From: CBFGWV01 sp965652545
GTDB lineage: Bacteria; Pseudomonadota; Gammaproteobacteria; Competibacterales; Competibacteraceae
Direction: 5' to 3'
Assembly (NCBI GenBank): GCA_965652545.1
Contig: CBFGWV010000224.1
Location: 1 to 8,059 of the forward strand
Length of the DNA stretch: 8,059 nucleotides
Each line of letters opens with the position of its first letter. Positions within the stretch are counted from its first letter, which is position 1. A model generated the notes under the pieces. The model saw only the letters and a list, made by a program, of their open reading frames with translations, did not search any database and was not told where the DNA came from. Shown here in pieces: positions 1-5,941 of the stretch. The position numbers and the translations under genes are program-made.

Positions 1-61
1 GGGGAGAGGGGGGGATGCCCGGTTGCACCGCCAGACTCGCCGTCTCCGCCGCGGCCGTCGA

Positions 62-100
62 CCTCCTTCTCCCCCGGCCCCTCCCACGGGAGGGGGGAGG
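62..100. repeat. C/G-rich inverted repeat (possible terminator of an upstream gene)
   Basis: The core is CCCCTCCC (78-85), a two-base centre, then GGGAGGGG (88-95). Looser complementarity continues outward between the CTCC/CTCCCCC tract from 62 and the GGAGG tract to 100. The transcript would fold into a stable hairpin. No T-tract follows directly, though the sequence becomes AT-rich about 15 bases later. It could end transcription of a gene left of the window. It could also be simple low-complexity sequence, since a related G-rich run occupies bases 1-14. Confidence 0.35.
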
Positions 101-110
101 AGAGTCGTTC

Positions 111-172
111 GCCGTTGTTAGTTTTAAGTAATTTATCAATCATACGGATTTTTAAATTAGACAAAATTATCC
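111..172 (+). promoter_or_regulatory. AT-rich leader, likely promoter/regulatory region of the TRAP-atuA operon
   Basis: Bases 111-170 contain 14 G or C (about 23%) inside a window that is otherwise about 70% G+C. It lies 100-160 bases before the first gene of the operon. Such islands usually carry the promoter and activator or nucleoid-protein sites. TTGTTA at 115-120 could act as a -35 box, with AATCAT around 138-143 as a poor -10, but the match is too weak to name a promoter with confidence. No clear operator palindrome was seen. Confidence 0.4.
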
Positions 173-260
173 CTCTCCCCGACGCTTGACGGCACGCGGA
201 TTCCACCCGCAGCACCCGAAAACGATAAGCGCCTCAACCCCTTGCAGGTCAGGCGCGAGA

Positions 261-268
261 AGGAGGAG
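261..268 (+). promoter_or_regulatory. Ribosome binding site AGGAGGAG fixing the start of the solute-binding protein
   Basis: This near-perfect Shine-Dalgarno sequence ends three bases before ATG 272, and its AGGAGG core is 5 bases from the ATG. The in-frame TTG at 242 would extend the protein by ten charged residues ahead of the signal peptide and has no comparable site. ATG 272 is therefore the better start. Confidence 0.8.
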
Positions 269-271
269 ACG

Positions 272-1231
272 ATGCTCAACAAATTCGCCGCACTCGCGGC
301 AGGTCTCGCCATGGCCGCGTCCGCGCAAGCGGACGAACAACTGCTGATCGGCTCGACGTCCACTTCGTCCAGCCACTACAGTTACTTCGTCGCCGTCAAC
401 CAAGTCATCAACAACAACGTCGAGGGCGTGAAATCCTCGGTGGTCGAAACCGGCGCCACCGTCGATAACCTGCGCCGCCTCGCCCGCCAGCAGATCGACC
501 TGGGTCTGGTGACGACCAACGTCGGCTACCACGCCTATAAAGGCCAGGGCGATTTCGACGGCAAGACCGTCGACACCCGCCTGCTGTGGGTCTACAACGT
601 CGCCCCGCAGAACACCGTGGTCCGCCAGGACTCGGGTATCGAGACCCTCGCCGACCTCGAAGGCCGCCAGCTCAACCCGGGCATCACCGGTTCGGCCACC
701 GAGAAAACCACCGAAGCCGTCATGAGCGTGCTCGGCATCGCGCCCGACTACGTGCGCGGCTCGACCACCGACGTCGTCGACTCGATCAAAGACAACCGCA
801 TCATCGGTTACGTCAAATCCGGCGTCAGCAACAAGCAGCTCGACGGTTCGACGCTGGACATCGGCACCTTCACCCCCATCCGCGTGCTCTCGCTCAGCGA
901 CGAGCAGGCGCAGACGCTCAAGCAGCAGATGCCGGATGTCAGCGTCATCGAGGTCGACCCCGCACTCGAGGGCGTGGACAGCTTCACCACCTGGGCCTTC
1001 GGCGTGGCCGTCCATGCCCGTCCCGACCTGGACGAGGAGACCGCCTACCGCATCACCAAGGCGGTGATGGAAAACATCAAGCCGCAGGCCAACGCCTTCG
1101 CCGCCATCGAGGGCGCCGACCTTGCGCAGATGACCATGGACGTGGGCAGCGTGCCCCTGCACCCGGGCGCCGCGCGCTATTACCAGGAGCAGGGCATCGA
1201 GATTCCGCAAGCCCTGCAGCCCATCGACTAA
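272..1231 (+). CDS. TAXI-family TRAP transporter solute-binding protein
   Basis: The product is the periplasmic receptor of a tripartite ATP-independent periplasmic (TRAP) transporter of the TAXI subclass. It captures a small organic solute, usually a carboxylate or amino acid, and passes it to the membrane component. The 319-residue product starts with a signal peptide: MLNK, a hydrophobic stretch of Ala/Leu/Gly, and an AQA cleavage site after residue 20. The mature part opens with LLIGSTSTSSSHYSYFVAVN, the TAXI N-terminal glycine/serine-rich strand and helix. It continues with the family pattern of a sensitised-to-target region (ETGATVDNLRRLARQQIDLGLV) and a central GSATEKT loop. The length is normal for the family. 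The permease gene follows after 15 bases, so the pair is certainly co-transcribed. The ligand cannot be read from sequence; the AtuA-type gene downstream suggests a branched or unsaturated carboxylate, which is inference. Confidence 0.93.
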   Translation: MLNKFAALAAGLAMAASAQADEQLLIGSTSTSSSHYSYFVAVNQVINNNVEGVKSSVVETGATVDNLRRLARQQIDLGLVTTNVGYHAYKGQGDFDGKTVDTRLLWVYNVAPQNTVVRQDSGIETLADLEGRQLNPGITGSATEKTTEAVMSVLGIAPDYVRGSTTDVVDSIKDNRIIGYVKSGVSNKQLDGSTLDIGTFTPIRVLSLSDEQAQTLKQQMPDVSVIEVDPALEGVDSFTTWAFGVAVHARPDLDEETAYRITKAVMENIKPQANAFAAIEGADLAQMTMDVGSVPLHPGAARYYQEQGIEIPQALQPID

Positions 1232-1246
1232 TCCGGAGCGAGCACG

Positions 1247-3145
1247 GTGCGCGAGCGACTGGTCACCGTACTGGCCCTGATACTGGGCGGGTTCATCCTC
1301 TACACGTCCGCCACCGGGCCGTTTCAGAGCCTAGTGCACCGCGGCGTGTTCCTCGCGCTGGTGCTGTTACTGGGCTTGGTGACCTACCCGCTGGGCGTCG
1401 GCACCCGCTGGCGCCCGGCCGCCATTGCGCTGGACCTCGCACTTGCCGCGGTGTCGGTGGTCGCCTGCGGCTTCGTCGCGCTCAATCACGAGCGCATCCT
1501 CACCGAATTGCCCTGGGCGACACCGCTGGACATGGCGATGACCGCCGCCCTGGTCATCGCCATTCTCGAGGTTTCGCGCCGGGCCATCGGGTTGATCTTC
1601 CCGTCCCTGGTCCTGATCGGCATTGGTTACGCCTTCTTCGGCAATCTCGTCCCCGGTGCCCTGCAGCATCGCGGCTTTGATGTCGCCTTCGTCACCGAGA
1701 CGCTGTTCCTGGGTGACCTGGGCATCTGGGGCATGCTCGTCGGCGTCGCCAGCACCACCATTGCCGCCTTCGTGCTGTTCGGCAGCGTGCTGCTGCACAC
1801 CGGTGGCGGGCAGACCTTCATCGACCTGTCCATGCGCATCGGCGGGCGCAGCCCCGGCGGGGCGGCCAAGGTGGCCACCGTCGCCTCCGGGCTGTTCGGC
1901 ATGGTCAGCGGCAGCGCCGTGGCCAACGTGGCCACCACCGGCAACTTCACCATCCCCATGATGAAGCGCCTGGGCTACTCGCCCGCGCTGGCCGGGGCGG
2001 TGGAGGCGGTGGCGTCCACCGGCGGGCAGATCGCCCCGCCCATCCTCGGCGCCGCGGCCTTCGTCATGGCCGAAATTCTCGGCGTCAGCTACCTGCGCAT
2101 CGCCGCGGCCGCACTGCTGCCGGCCATCCTGTTCTATGTGGCGGTGTTCCTGACCGTGCACCTGATCGCCGTCCGCCGCGGGTTGCGTCTGGTGCCCGAT
2201 GACGAGATGCCCGCCTGGGCGACCATCCTCAAACTGCACCGCACACTGCCTATCCTGGCCGCCCTGGGCGGGCTGTTCTTCGGGGTGCTTTCCGGGCGGT
2301 CCATTGCGACATCGGCGTTCTTCGGTGTCGCCGCCATGGCCGTGTGTTTCGTCACCACCGCCGTTGCCGCCGGCCTGCCGGCGCGCACCATCGCCCAGCG
2401 CTTCGTCGACGGCCTCGTCGATGCCGGCAAGGGCATGGTCATCATCGGCGTGCTGCTGGCCGGGGCGCAGATCCTGGTGGCGATGATCAACCTCACCGGT
2501 GTGGGCGTGGCGCTCACCGGGTTGATCGTCGGGCTGGCGGGCCATTCCGTTGTGCTGGTCGCGATAATCGTGGCGGTGGTCTGCCTGCTCATGGGCATGG
2601 GCATTCCGACCACGGCGGCGTACGTGCTGGTGTCGGCCGTGCTCGCACCGGCGCTGACGGAGATTGGCGTCGAGCCGTTGATCGCGCATCTGTTCGTGTT
2701 CTATTTCGCCACCGTGTCGGTCATCACCCCGCCGGTGTGCGTGGCCGTGTTCGTCGCCTCGGGCATCGCCAAGGCGCATTGGATTCCGGTGGCCGGCGAG
2801 GCCGTACGCCTGGGGGCGACGACCTACGTCGTGCCCTTCCTGCTGCTGGTCTACCCGGCCATGGCCGGCTTCGGCACGTGGACAGACGTCGCGCTGGCGT
2901 TGTGCCAGGGTCTGTTGTTCGTGGCCGGCTTCGCCGCGTTGCTTGCCGGTGCCCGGTTGACCGGCTCGCGCGCGGCGGATATCGGTATTTGCGCCGCCAT
3001 CATCGTGCTCGCCCTGCTGCCCGGTTGGGGGTCGACGGCTTTGTCCCTGGCCATCCTCGCCGCCTTGGCCGTCTACCGCCGCCGGCGCGCGCCGCGTGAG
3101 CGACCGCCGCATGCGACCCTGCGCACCAAGGAAACCCCGTCATGA
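1247..3145 (+). CDS. TRAP transporter fused permease (4TM + 12TM), TAXI type
   Basis: This inner-membrane protein, driven by an ion gradient, moves the solute delivered by the TAXI receptor. In TAXI systems the small and large TRAP membrane subunits are typically fused into one chain, as here. The 632 residues are almost continuously hydrophobic, with many membrane segments. Recognisable family blocks are GSAVANVATTGNFTIP (222-237), STGGQIAPPILGAAAF (257-272), MGMGIPTTAAY (449-459) and ITPP (493-496). The length is at the short end of the family as I know it. The tail after about residue 610 is a basic cytoplasmic RRRRAPRERP segment. The GTG start is supported by GGAG at 1235-1238. The TGA stop overlaps the next gene's ATG (ATGA, 3142-3145), which implies translational coupling with atuA. 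Confidence 0.93.
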   Translation: MRERLVTVLALILGGFILYTSATGPFQSLVHRGVFLALVLLLGLVTYPLGVGTRWRPAAIALDLALAAVSVVACGFVALNHERILTELPWATPLDMAMTAALVIAILEVSRRAIGLIFPSLVLIGIGYAFFGNLVPGALQHRGFDVAFVTETLFLGDLGIWGMLVGVASTTIAAFVLFGSVLLHTGGGQTFIDLSMRIGGRSPGGAAKVATVASGLFGMVSGSAVANVATTGNFTIPMMKRLGYSPALAGAVEAVASTGGQIAPPILGAAAFVMAEILGVSYLRIAAAALLPAILFYVAVFLTVHLIAVRRGLRLVPDDEMPAWATILKLHRTLPILAALGGLFFGVLSGRSIATSAFFGVAAMAVCFVTTAVAAGLPARTIAQRFVDGLVDAGKGMVIIGVLLAGAQILVAMINLTGVGVALTGLIVGLAGHSVVLVAIIVAVVCLLMGMGIPTTAAYVLVSAVLAPALTEIGVEPLIAHLFVFYFATVSVITPPVCVAVFVASGIAKAHWIPVAGEAVRLGATTYVVPFLLLVYPAMAGFGTWTDVALALCQGLLFVAGFAALLAGARLTGSRAADIGICAAIIVLALLPGWGSTALSLAILAALAVYRRRRAPRERPPHATLRTKETPS

Positions 3146-4530
3146 CGTTCATCGTCGGTAGCGGTGCCGGCTTCTCCGGCGACCGCACGGACGCGGCCGG
3201 CCCGCTGGTGGCCGAGATGATCCGCCGCGGCGAGCCCGCTGCGCTGATCTTCGAGACCCTGGGCGAGCGCACCCTGGCCGCCGGCCAACGCGCCCGCCGC
3301 CAAGACCCGGAGCAGGGCTACGAACCGCTGCTGGCCGATTATCTGGCGCCGGTGCTGGCCGACTGCCTGGCCCACCGCATCCCCATCCTCGGCAACTTCG
3401 GCGCCGCCAACCTGCAGGCCGCCAGCCGCTTGGTGGCGTCGCTGATCCGTCGCCACGGCCAGCGCGACGCGGCCATCGGTCTGGTCGGTGGCGACGACAT
3501 CCGCGAGCGTCTGCCGACGCTGGACCTGGTGCCCTGGGAGGGCGAGACCGGCAGCCTGCCGTCCGGCGAGGCGCTGATTTCCGCCAACGTCTACCTGGGC
3601 GCGGCCGCGCTTGCACAAGGGCTGGCGGCCGGTGCGGACGTGATCGTCACCGGCCGTGTCGCCGACCCGGCGCTGGTGCTCGCGCCGCTGGTCAACCACT
3701 TCGGCTGGGCCTGGGACGACTGGGACCGGCTCGCCGCCGGCGCGTTGGCCGGCCACCTCATCGAGTGCGGTGCGCAGGTCACTGGCGGCTACTTTGCCGA
3801 CCCCGGGTTCAAGGATGTGCCGGGCCTCGCGGACGTCGGCTACCCCTTGGCCGAGGTCGAAGCCGACGGCCGCATCGTCATCACCAAGCCCCCGGGTACC
3901 GGTGGTCTGGTCACCGAGCAGACCGTCAAGGAACAACTGCTGTACGAGGTGCACGACCCGGCCGCGTACATCACGCCGGATGTGGTCATCGACCTCACCG
4001 GCGTGCGTCTGCGGCAGATCGGCCGTGATCGTATCGAAGTCACCGGCGTGCGCGGCAAACCCGCCCCGCAGCGGCTGAAGACCACCGTGTGCTACGACGG
4101 CGGCTGGCTGGGCGAGGCGGAGATCTCCTACGCAGGCCCCAATGCACTGGCCCGCGCCCGACTGGCCGCCGACATCCTGCGCGAGCGCCTGCGCACCCGC
4201 ATCCCACCCGAGGCCGGGCGACGCATCGATCTGATCGGCCATGTCAGTGTGTTCGACGACGACAGCGGGCAGCTACAGGCCGGCACCGAGCCGGCCATCC
4301 CGCCCGAGGACATCCGCCTGCGCCTGGCCGTCGCGCATCCGCAGCGTGCCTGGGTCGAGCGCGCCACCGGCGAGCTGCTGGGCTTGTACTGCAGCGGCCC
4401 GGCCGGTGGCAGCGGCGTGCGCCGGCAATTTCAGCCGCGCGTGTGCACCGCGTCGTTTCTCGTGGCTCGGCAGGACATCGAGCCGCACATGGACCTGGTC
4501 AAGGTGAGCCCGCATGCCCAATCGGCCTGA
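3142..4530 (+). CDS. AtuA-family (DUF1446) protein, main domain
   Basis: The product belongs to the acyclic terpene utilization AtuA family (DUF1446). Its namesake is the first gene of the Pseudomonas citronellol/geraniol cluster, and its biochemical role is, to my knowledge, not settled. The 462 residues begin with the family's glycine-rich GSGAGFSGDR (6-15). GNFGAANLQAA, VTGRVADPAL (169-178) and GHLIECGAQVTGG (204-216) follow, all typical of the family. There is no signal peptide, so it should be cytoplasmic. AAGGA at 3128-3132 provides a ribosome site 9 bases before the ATG, and the start overlaps the permease stop. The C-terminal domain carried by many longer AtuA proteins is absent here and is encoded by the next gene. 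None of the other atu enzymes (geranyl-CoA carboxylase, acyl-CoA dehydrogenase, hydratase) is in the window, so terpene use is not implied. Confidence 0.88.
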   Translation: MTFIVGSGAGFSGDRTDAAGPLVAEMIRRGEPAALIFETLGERTLAAGQRARRQDPEQGYEPLLADYLAPVLADCLAHRIPILGNFGAANLQAASRLVASLIRRHGQRDAAIGLVGGDDIRERLPTLDLVPWEGETGSLPSGEALISANVYLGAAALAQGLAAGADVIVTGRVADPALVLAPLVNHFGWAWDDWDRLAAGALAGHLIECGAQVTGGYFADPGFKDVPGLADVGYPLAEVEADGRIVITKPPGTGGLVTEQTVKEQLLYEVHDPAAYITPDVVIDLTGVRLRQIGRDRIEVTGVRGKPAPQRLKTTVCYDGGWLGEAEISYAGPNALARARLAADILRERLRTRIPPEAGRRIDLIGHVSVFDDDSGQLQAGTEPAIPPEDIRLRLAVAHPQRAWVERATGELLGLYCSGPAGGSGVRRQFQPRVCTASFLVARQDIEPHMDLVKVSPHAQSA

Positions 4531-4855
4531 ACCCCTGGGCGGGCGCACCGTCCCCCTGCACCAGATCGCCCACTCCCGCGCCGGCGACAAAGGCGACCGC
4601 CTGAACCTGTCGCTGTTCGCCTACGACCCCGTGCATTTCGAGCTGCTGGTGGCACAAGTCACCGAAGCCCGCGTGCTCGACTGGTTCCGCCACCGCGGCG
4701 CGCAGCACGTCACCCGCTACCTGATGCCCGCCCTCGGCGGTATGAACTTCGTCATCGAGCCGGTGTTGCAAGGGGGCGTCAACGGGGCGCTGAATCTCGA
4801 CGGGCACGGCAAGTCGATGTCGTTCTACCTGCTGAAGCTGCCGATCACGCTATGA
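4514..4855 (+). CDS. AtuA-like C-terminal-domain protein (small partner of AtuA)
   Basis: This 113-residue protein matches the ferredoxin-fold-like domain found at the C-terminus of long AtuA proteins. Diagnostic stretches are HQIAHSRAGDKGDRLNLSLF (21-40), where the RAGDKGD-N block is the family hallmark, and RYLMPALGGMNFVIEPVLQGG. The N-terminus is short and polar and there is no signal peptide. AAGGTGAG at 4501-4508 gives a good ribosome site six bases before ATG 4514. The gene starts 17 bases inside atuA in another frame, so its translation is probably coupled to atuA. It most likely forms a complex with the DUF1446 protein and replaces the covalent fusion seen elsewhere; this is inference. 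It is the last gene of the operon. Confidence 0.85.
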   Translation: MPNRPEPLGGRTVPLHQIAHSRAGDKGDRLNLSLFAYDPVHFELLVAQVTEARVLDWFRHRGAQHVTRYLMPALGGMNFVIEPVLQGGVNGALNLDGHGKSMSFYLLKLPITL

Positions 4856-4916
4856 CGCGGCCATCCTTTAGCGAAACGTTGTCTGCGAGAACGTGAGATG
4901 TGATGCACATTGTTCA

Positions 4917-5028
4917 ATGTAGGATGGGTTGAGCAACGCGATACCCATCAGCCGCAGCCGATCGAAGCCCTGAATTCGCGCCGCGACCAACCAGCGATGG
5001 GTATCGCTTCGCTCAACCCATCCTACAT
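4917..5028. repeat. Long inverted-repeat element (REP/MITE-like) with GATGGGT...ACCCATC hairpins
   Basis: Two 33-base arms, 4917-4949 and 4996-5028, are inverted copies matching at 31 of 33 positions and flank a 46-base centre. Each arm also contains its own 7-base inverted repeat, GATGGGT with ACCCATC (4923-4929/4943-4949 and 4996-5002/5016-5022). Each arm could therefore fold alone, or the two arms could pair into one long stem. This architecture is that of intergenic REP/BIME or small non-autonomous mobile elements. Repeats of the form GGATGGGTTGAGCGAAGCGATACCCATC are, from memory, multicopy in many gammaproteobacteria. It lies at the end of the atuA operon, where it may act as a bidirectional terminator, and directly abuts the broken vapC. 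The open frame running through it is not credible as a gene. Confidence 0.8.
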
Positions 5029-5030
5029 GG

Positions 5031-5063
5031 CTACAGAGTATCCAGAAGGTATCGAAGTGGCAC
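5031..5063 (-). pseudogene. vapC toxin stub: first codons only, cut at the repeat element
   Basis: On the minus strand, three bases after the vapB stop, GTG (5063-5061) opens a frame reading VPLRYLLDT, then Leu and a TAG stop (5033-5031). (M)xLRYLLDT is the conserved opening of VapC PIN-domain ribonucleases, where this Asp is the first catalytic acidic residue. A real toxin would continue with about 120 more residues (typically N-I-x). Here similarity ends at the codon after DT, and the inverted-repeat element starts only a few bases further on. The rest of the toxin is missing, so the gene cannot encode an active nuclease. The match is short, but its position directly behind vapB makes the identification fairly secure. 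Confidence 0.7.
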
Positions 5064-5066
5064 GAC

Positions 5067-5309
5067 CTACAGATCCACGTCGTCGAAGGGCGCGAGATCC
5101 TCGTTCACGTCGGGAAAAGGTGTATCCAAGGGGCCGAGACTCTCGAGCAGCGCGAGCAAGCGCCCCTTACGCACAGGTTCTACGATCAGGCGATCGCCCT
5201 CCTTGCGCACGATGACCTCGTCACCCTCGAGCTCGAACTCCCGAGGAATGCGCATCACCTGATTCCGGCCGTTGCGGAACAAACGCACATGACGCACGGA
5301 TTCAGTCAT
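5067..5309 (-). CDS. vapB: VapB-type antitoxin (AbrB/SpoVT fold), orphaned
   Basis: The 80-residue product is an antitoxin of type II VapBC systems. Residues about 7-46 form the AbrB-like swapped-hairpin DNA-binding domain: RLFRNGRNQVMRIPREF, then GDEVIVRKEGDRLIVEP. The acidic tail FPDVNEDLAPFDDVDL is the usual VapC-binding segment. In a working system it would neutralise VapC and, with it, repress the shared promoter. Only a stub of vapC follows, so this copy is orphaned. The frame is intact with no internal stop, meaning the toxin was lost recently or the antitoxin still serves a purpose, such as blocking VapC toxins encoded elsewhere or acting as a regulator. The start is weakly supported by GAGG 10-13 bases upstream. 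It is transcribed away from the isomerase gene at 5433. Confidence 0.9.
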   Translation of the reverse strand: MTESVRHVRLFRNGRNQVMRIPREFELEGDEVIVRKEGDRLIVEPVRKGRLLALLESLGPLDTPFPDVNEDLAPFDDVDL

Positions 5310-5328
5310 GCTTGGGGCCTCATTGGTG

Positions 5329-5354
5329 GCATAGGGCAGAGCCTCTGCTTATGC
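5329..5354. promoter_or_regulatory. Imperfect palindrome upstream of vapB, candidate VapB operator
   Basis: The left arm GCATAGGGCAGAG (5329-5341), one central C, and the right arm CTCTGCTTATGC (5343-5354) form an inverted repeat. The inner six bases are perfect (GCAGAG/CTCTGC) and so are the outer five (GCATA/TATGC); the arms differ only by GG against one T between these blocks. It sits 20-45 bases upstream of the vapB start, where VapB antitoxins commonly bind to autoregulate. It also lies 79 bases upstream of the isomerase start and could affect that gene. No convincing -35/-10 pair was found around it. Confidence 0.45.
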
Positions 5355-5432
5355 TGGGTTTGCGGTCAATGTTATCGATTTCGACAGGTGCCTCCCGGCG
5401 CGCCCCGGCGCCTTACCTCCGGAGAGTTGACG

Positions 5433-5807
5433 ATGCCTCACTTCGTTATCGACTGCTCAGAGTCCGTTCTGGACCTTGCCGATCCTGATAAATTGATGCG
5501 ATCGGTGTACGCCGCAGCGGAATCCACCGGGTTGTTCGCCAGCAACGGTGTAGGCGGTATCAAGGTTCGCCTCAACCCTTACCGGCACTACCTGAACGTC
5601 GATGCTCATGAACACTTCGTCCACGTATTCGCCAACATCATGGAAGGCCGTACCCAGGCGCAGAAGCGGCAGCTCTCGGAAGCGATCGTCCGCACGCTCA
5701 AGGCGCTGTTGCCGACGGTCAGTATCATCGCCATGAACGTTCGAGATTTTGAGAAGGCGACGTATTGCAACGCGCCGATGATCGATATCGAAAGTGAGCC
5801 TGGATAA
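5433..5807 (+). CDS. 5-carboxymethyl-2-hydroxymuconate Delta-isomerase family protein (tautomerase superfamily)
   Basis: The 124-residue product starts MPHFVIDCSES, as in CHMI enzymes. Removal of Met exposes Pro1, the catalytic base of the tautomerase superfamily. Further family blocks are NGVGGIKVRLNPYRHYL and FVHVFANIMEGRTQAQKRQLSEAIV. Length is close to the roughly 125 residues of the E. coli homologue. The classical enzyme isomerises 5-carboxymethyl-2-hydroxymuconate in homoprotocatechuate (4-hydroxyphenylacetate) meta-cleavage. ATG 5433 is chosen because GGAG at 5421-5424 lies 8 bases upstream and because Pro must follow the initiator Met; the open frame from 5289 adds unrelated residues. 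No other hpa/hpc genes are nearby, so its pathway is uncertain and it may act on another keto-enol substrate. Confidence 0.87.
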   Translation: MPHFVIDCSESVLDLADPDKLMRSVYAAAESTGLFASNGVGGIKVRLNPYRHYLNVDAHEHFVHVFANIMEGRTQAQKRQLSEAIVRTLKALLPTVSIIAMNVRDFEKATYCNAPMIDIESEPG

Positions 5808-5893
5808 AACGATCCAAAGAACTCTCAAATCGGCCGGGGAGCATAAATGCCTTATCCGCTCTACACAGGCCGTGCGCCCCCCTCCCTGGGATC

Positions 5894-5928
5894 GCCGAGT
5901 TGTACTCGGCAGCCGGTCAACGACCGGC
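5894..5928 (+). promoter_or_regulatory. Twin perfect hairpins in the lysR leader
   Basis: Two adjacent 17-base units, one base apart, each form a perfect 7-base-pair stem with a 3-base loop: GCCGAGT-TGT-ACTCGGC (5894-5910) and GCCGGTC-AAC-GACCGGC (5912-5928). They end two bases before the AGGAA ribosome site (5930-5934) of the leader ORF. No T-tract follows, so they are not a standard terminator. They could be a structured 5' leader, a protein-binding pair of operators, or a fragment of a mobile element. The loops differ and the stems are unrelated apart from the shared GCCG...CGGC ends. Confidence 0.5.
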
Positions 5929-5941
5929 CAGGAACAAAGCC

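Noticed and set aside
1..180. Ten-base inverted match GGGGAGAGGG (1-10) with CCCTCTCCCC (171-180)
   Set aside because: Both are low-complexity purine or pyrimidine runs in a region full of them, so the match is probably chance.
167..1210. Long open frame (347 codons) on the minus strand opposite the solute-binding protein gene
   Set aside because: It is the high-G+C shadow of the TAXI receptor gene. Its composition (Gly/Asp/Val/His rich with no motif) is typical of antisense frames, and the plus-strand product is a clear family member with a signal peptide.
1367..3112. 581-codon minus-strand frame opposite the permease gene
   Set aside because: It is very rich in His, Gln, Gly, Arg and Asp with no domain. 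It is an antisense artefact of hydrophobic codons in a high-G+C gene.
3073..4242. 389-codon minus-strand frame opposite atuA
   Set aside because: Shadow of atuA with no recognisable motif; the plus strand encodes a conserved protein with proper ribosome sites.
4910..5215. 101-codon plus-strand frame VGWVEQRDTHQPQP... across the repeat
   Set aside because: Most of it is the translation of the inverted-repeat element and the antisense of vapB. There is no credible ribosome site.
5841..5855. GCATAAATGC palindrome overlapping ATAA-N5-TTAT as a LysR autoregulatory site
   Set aside because: The spacing does not fit the T-N11-A LysR box, and such short palindromes are common by chance.
5873..5940. 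Possible group II intron 5' end (GTGCGCC followed by stem-loops)
   Set aside because: Only the first bases match the intron consensus. No domain V or reverse transcriptase follows, and the next sequence is a leader ORF and lysR.
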